Source: Bacteroidota bacterium
GTDB taxonomy: Bacteria; Bacteroidota; Bacteroidia; Sphingobacteriales; Sphingobacteriaceae
Length of the DNA: 52,638 nt
Direction of reading: 5' to 3'
Assembly: GCA_018266915.1 (NCBI GenBank)
Contig: JAFDZM010000017.1
Location: 1-52,638 of the forward strand
Part shown: positions 51,853 to 52,638 of the stretch, piece by piece
How positions within the stretch are numbered: position 1 is the first letter of the stretch
How the letters are laid out: every line of letters starts with the position of its first letter
Notes under the pieces: model-generated
The model's input: only the letters and a program-made list of their open reading frames with translations
Database searches by the model: none
Told to the model about the DNA's origin: nothing
Made by a program: the position numbers and the translations under genes

Positions 51853-52578
51853 TTAAGTTTTGGCAACCGAAATGGCTTTTTTCAAAACTTCCAAATCGCA
51901 ATTTTTAATTTTATGGATCATGCGGTGGCAATTGGCACATAAAAGCAAATAATCATCAAGCCTGGTGAAAACAGCTTTTCCCAATTGACTGAGGGGCACC
52001 TTGTGGTGGCATTCAATAAAATCATGACCCAATGGTCCATAAAAATGCTGAAAATCAAATTCACAGGCTGCACAAGCCAACTTGCCATGTTTGGCCATTT
52101 CAGCCGCTTTCTTTTTGGCCACCAACTTTTTATTGCGCTCCAAGTAAGTGTGCAGCCGTTCCAGTCGCCTTCCCTCTAAGGCCGACGCATCCTCGTCGTT
52201 GTTAAGTGGACTTTCCGGTAATTTATAATCGAGAGACCGGATAATACTATTGGCGAGTGCATGCAATTGCTCCCTGTCATTGTAGTAACGCAATAGTATT
52301 TCGCCGTCTAGTTTGCCTCCACCAGGCATTCCCCCGCTGCGCTCAGGATCATAATGCCTTAAATTTTGCAGCTTTAGTGTTACAGCATTGGTATTCCGGA
52401 ATTTTTCGTAGATCTTGCTCTCAACCGGAGAAAGCAGTTGCAACCGGTCAGAAAGCATCTTGACTTCTGGATTGCTATCGTCTTCCGCTTTTCCATTCAA
52501 TCTAAAATAGAGATCAAGTGCGAGAATGATCTCGTCATTGTTCCAGCGTGGATTACGCTTCGCTTTCGTCGCTGTCAT
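51853..52578 (-). CDS. HNH endonuclease, convergent with the defence operon
   Basis: The 241 residues begin MTATKAKRNPRWNNDEIILAL. The N-terminal domain (about 10-120) is helical and resembles the binding domain of McrA-like or uncharacterised restriction HNH proteins. The C-terminal HNH domain shows CAAC (169-172), a HH pair (191-192) in CHHKVPL, and LCANCHRMIH (213-222); all predicted metal and zinc ligands are present. Its stop abuts the stop of the PD-(D/E)XK gene (51852/51853), so the two operons converge with no gap. It probably restricts modified or foreign DNA. It may belong to the same defence island or be an independent module. Confidence 0.85.
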   Translation of the reverse strand: MTATKAKRNPRWNNDEIILALDLYFRLNGKAEDDSNPEVKMLSDRLQLLSPVESKIYEKFRNTNAVTLKLQNLRHYDPERSGGMPGGGKLDGEILLRYYNDREQLHALANSIIRSLDYKLPESPLNNDEDASALEGRRLERLHTYLERNKKLVAKKKAAEMAKHGKLACAACEFDFQHFYGPLGHDFIECHHKVPLSQLGKAVFTRLDDYLLLCANCHRMIHKIKNCDLEVLKKAISVAKT

Positions 52579-52638
52579 GGTTAAATCTGAATTTGAAAGT
52601 CTTAAAGTTAATGGTGTAAGCCGGATGTTCAGGATAGC

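Noticed and set aside
1..52638. CRISPR arrays, rRNA, tRNA and insertion sequences
   Set aside because: No regularly spaced repeats, ribosomal sequences, cloverleaf-like segments or transposase motifs were seen, although tRNAs cannot be excluded without a covariance search.

Overview
The window looks like an integrative conjugative element (ICE, CTnDOT-like) of a Bacteroidota bacterium, most likely Sphingobacteriaceae (Mucilaginibacter or Pedobacter relatives). The evidence is a Bacteroidota-type traE-traM transfer operon, mobA/mobB/mobC, an RteC regulator, a SusC/SusD pair, a DUF6520-type peptide and a TAnnTTTG-like promoter element. I saw no rRNA, tRNA, CRISPR array, insertion sequence or integrase, so the ends of the element are probably outside the window. 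All assignments rest on reading translations and motifs by eye; no database search was run.

Layout. 1-4525 (+): the end of a ParA-like gene, an AT-rich repeat region, a small basic protein gene, a palindromic candidate oriT, and mobA-mobB-mobC. 4701-14654 (-): a three-gene cargo cassette holding a giant Tat-signal/coiled-coil protein, a 1297-aa partner and a small secreted protein, none of known function. 15147-25370 (-): a tightly overlapping transfer operon from a membrane-protein gene and traE at its 5' end to traM and a DUF3945-like gene at its 3' end. It includes three tandem paralogues at the traI position and shows no traN or traO. 25516-27647 (-): an alpha-oxoamine-synthase-like PLP enzyme gene translationally coupled to rteC, divergent from a Crp/Fnr-like regulator gene (27879-28445, +).

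28597-35530: a redox and nutrient-import locus. A MauE-like membrane protein and a two-cysteine secreted peptide on + converge on a minus-strand operon of a 92-aa protein, SusC, SusD and a TlpA-type thioredoxin. 35905-37211: an XRE regulator and a membrane protein resembling putative phage abortive-infection proteins. 37948-40291: small ICE/plasmid accessory genes around a DUF932 protein.

40461-52578: a candidate anti-phage defence module. It has a frameshifted DUF262/DUF1524 (GmrSD-like) gene, an unrecognised 963-aa protein, a 2008-aa DEAH/DUF1998-type helicase, a Cas4/AddB-like PD-(D/E)XK nuclease with a probable Fe-S cluster, and a convergent HNH nuclease. Together with the 4701-14654 cassette, this is the best candidate for an undescribed system.

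How the parts may work together: the mob proteins nick and dock the DNA, the tra operon builds the transfer apparatus, and RteC, the PLP enzyme and the Crp-like protein probably set the timing. The rest is cargo for envelope function, nutrient uptake and phage defence.
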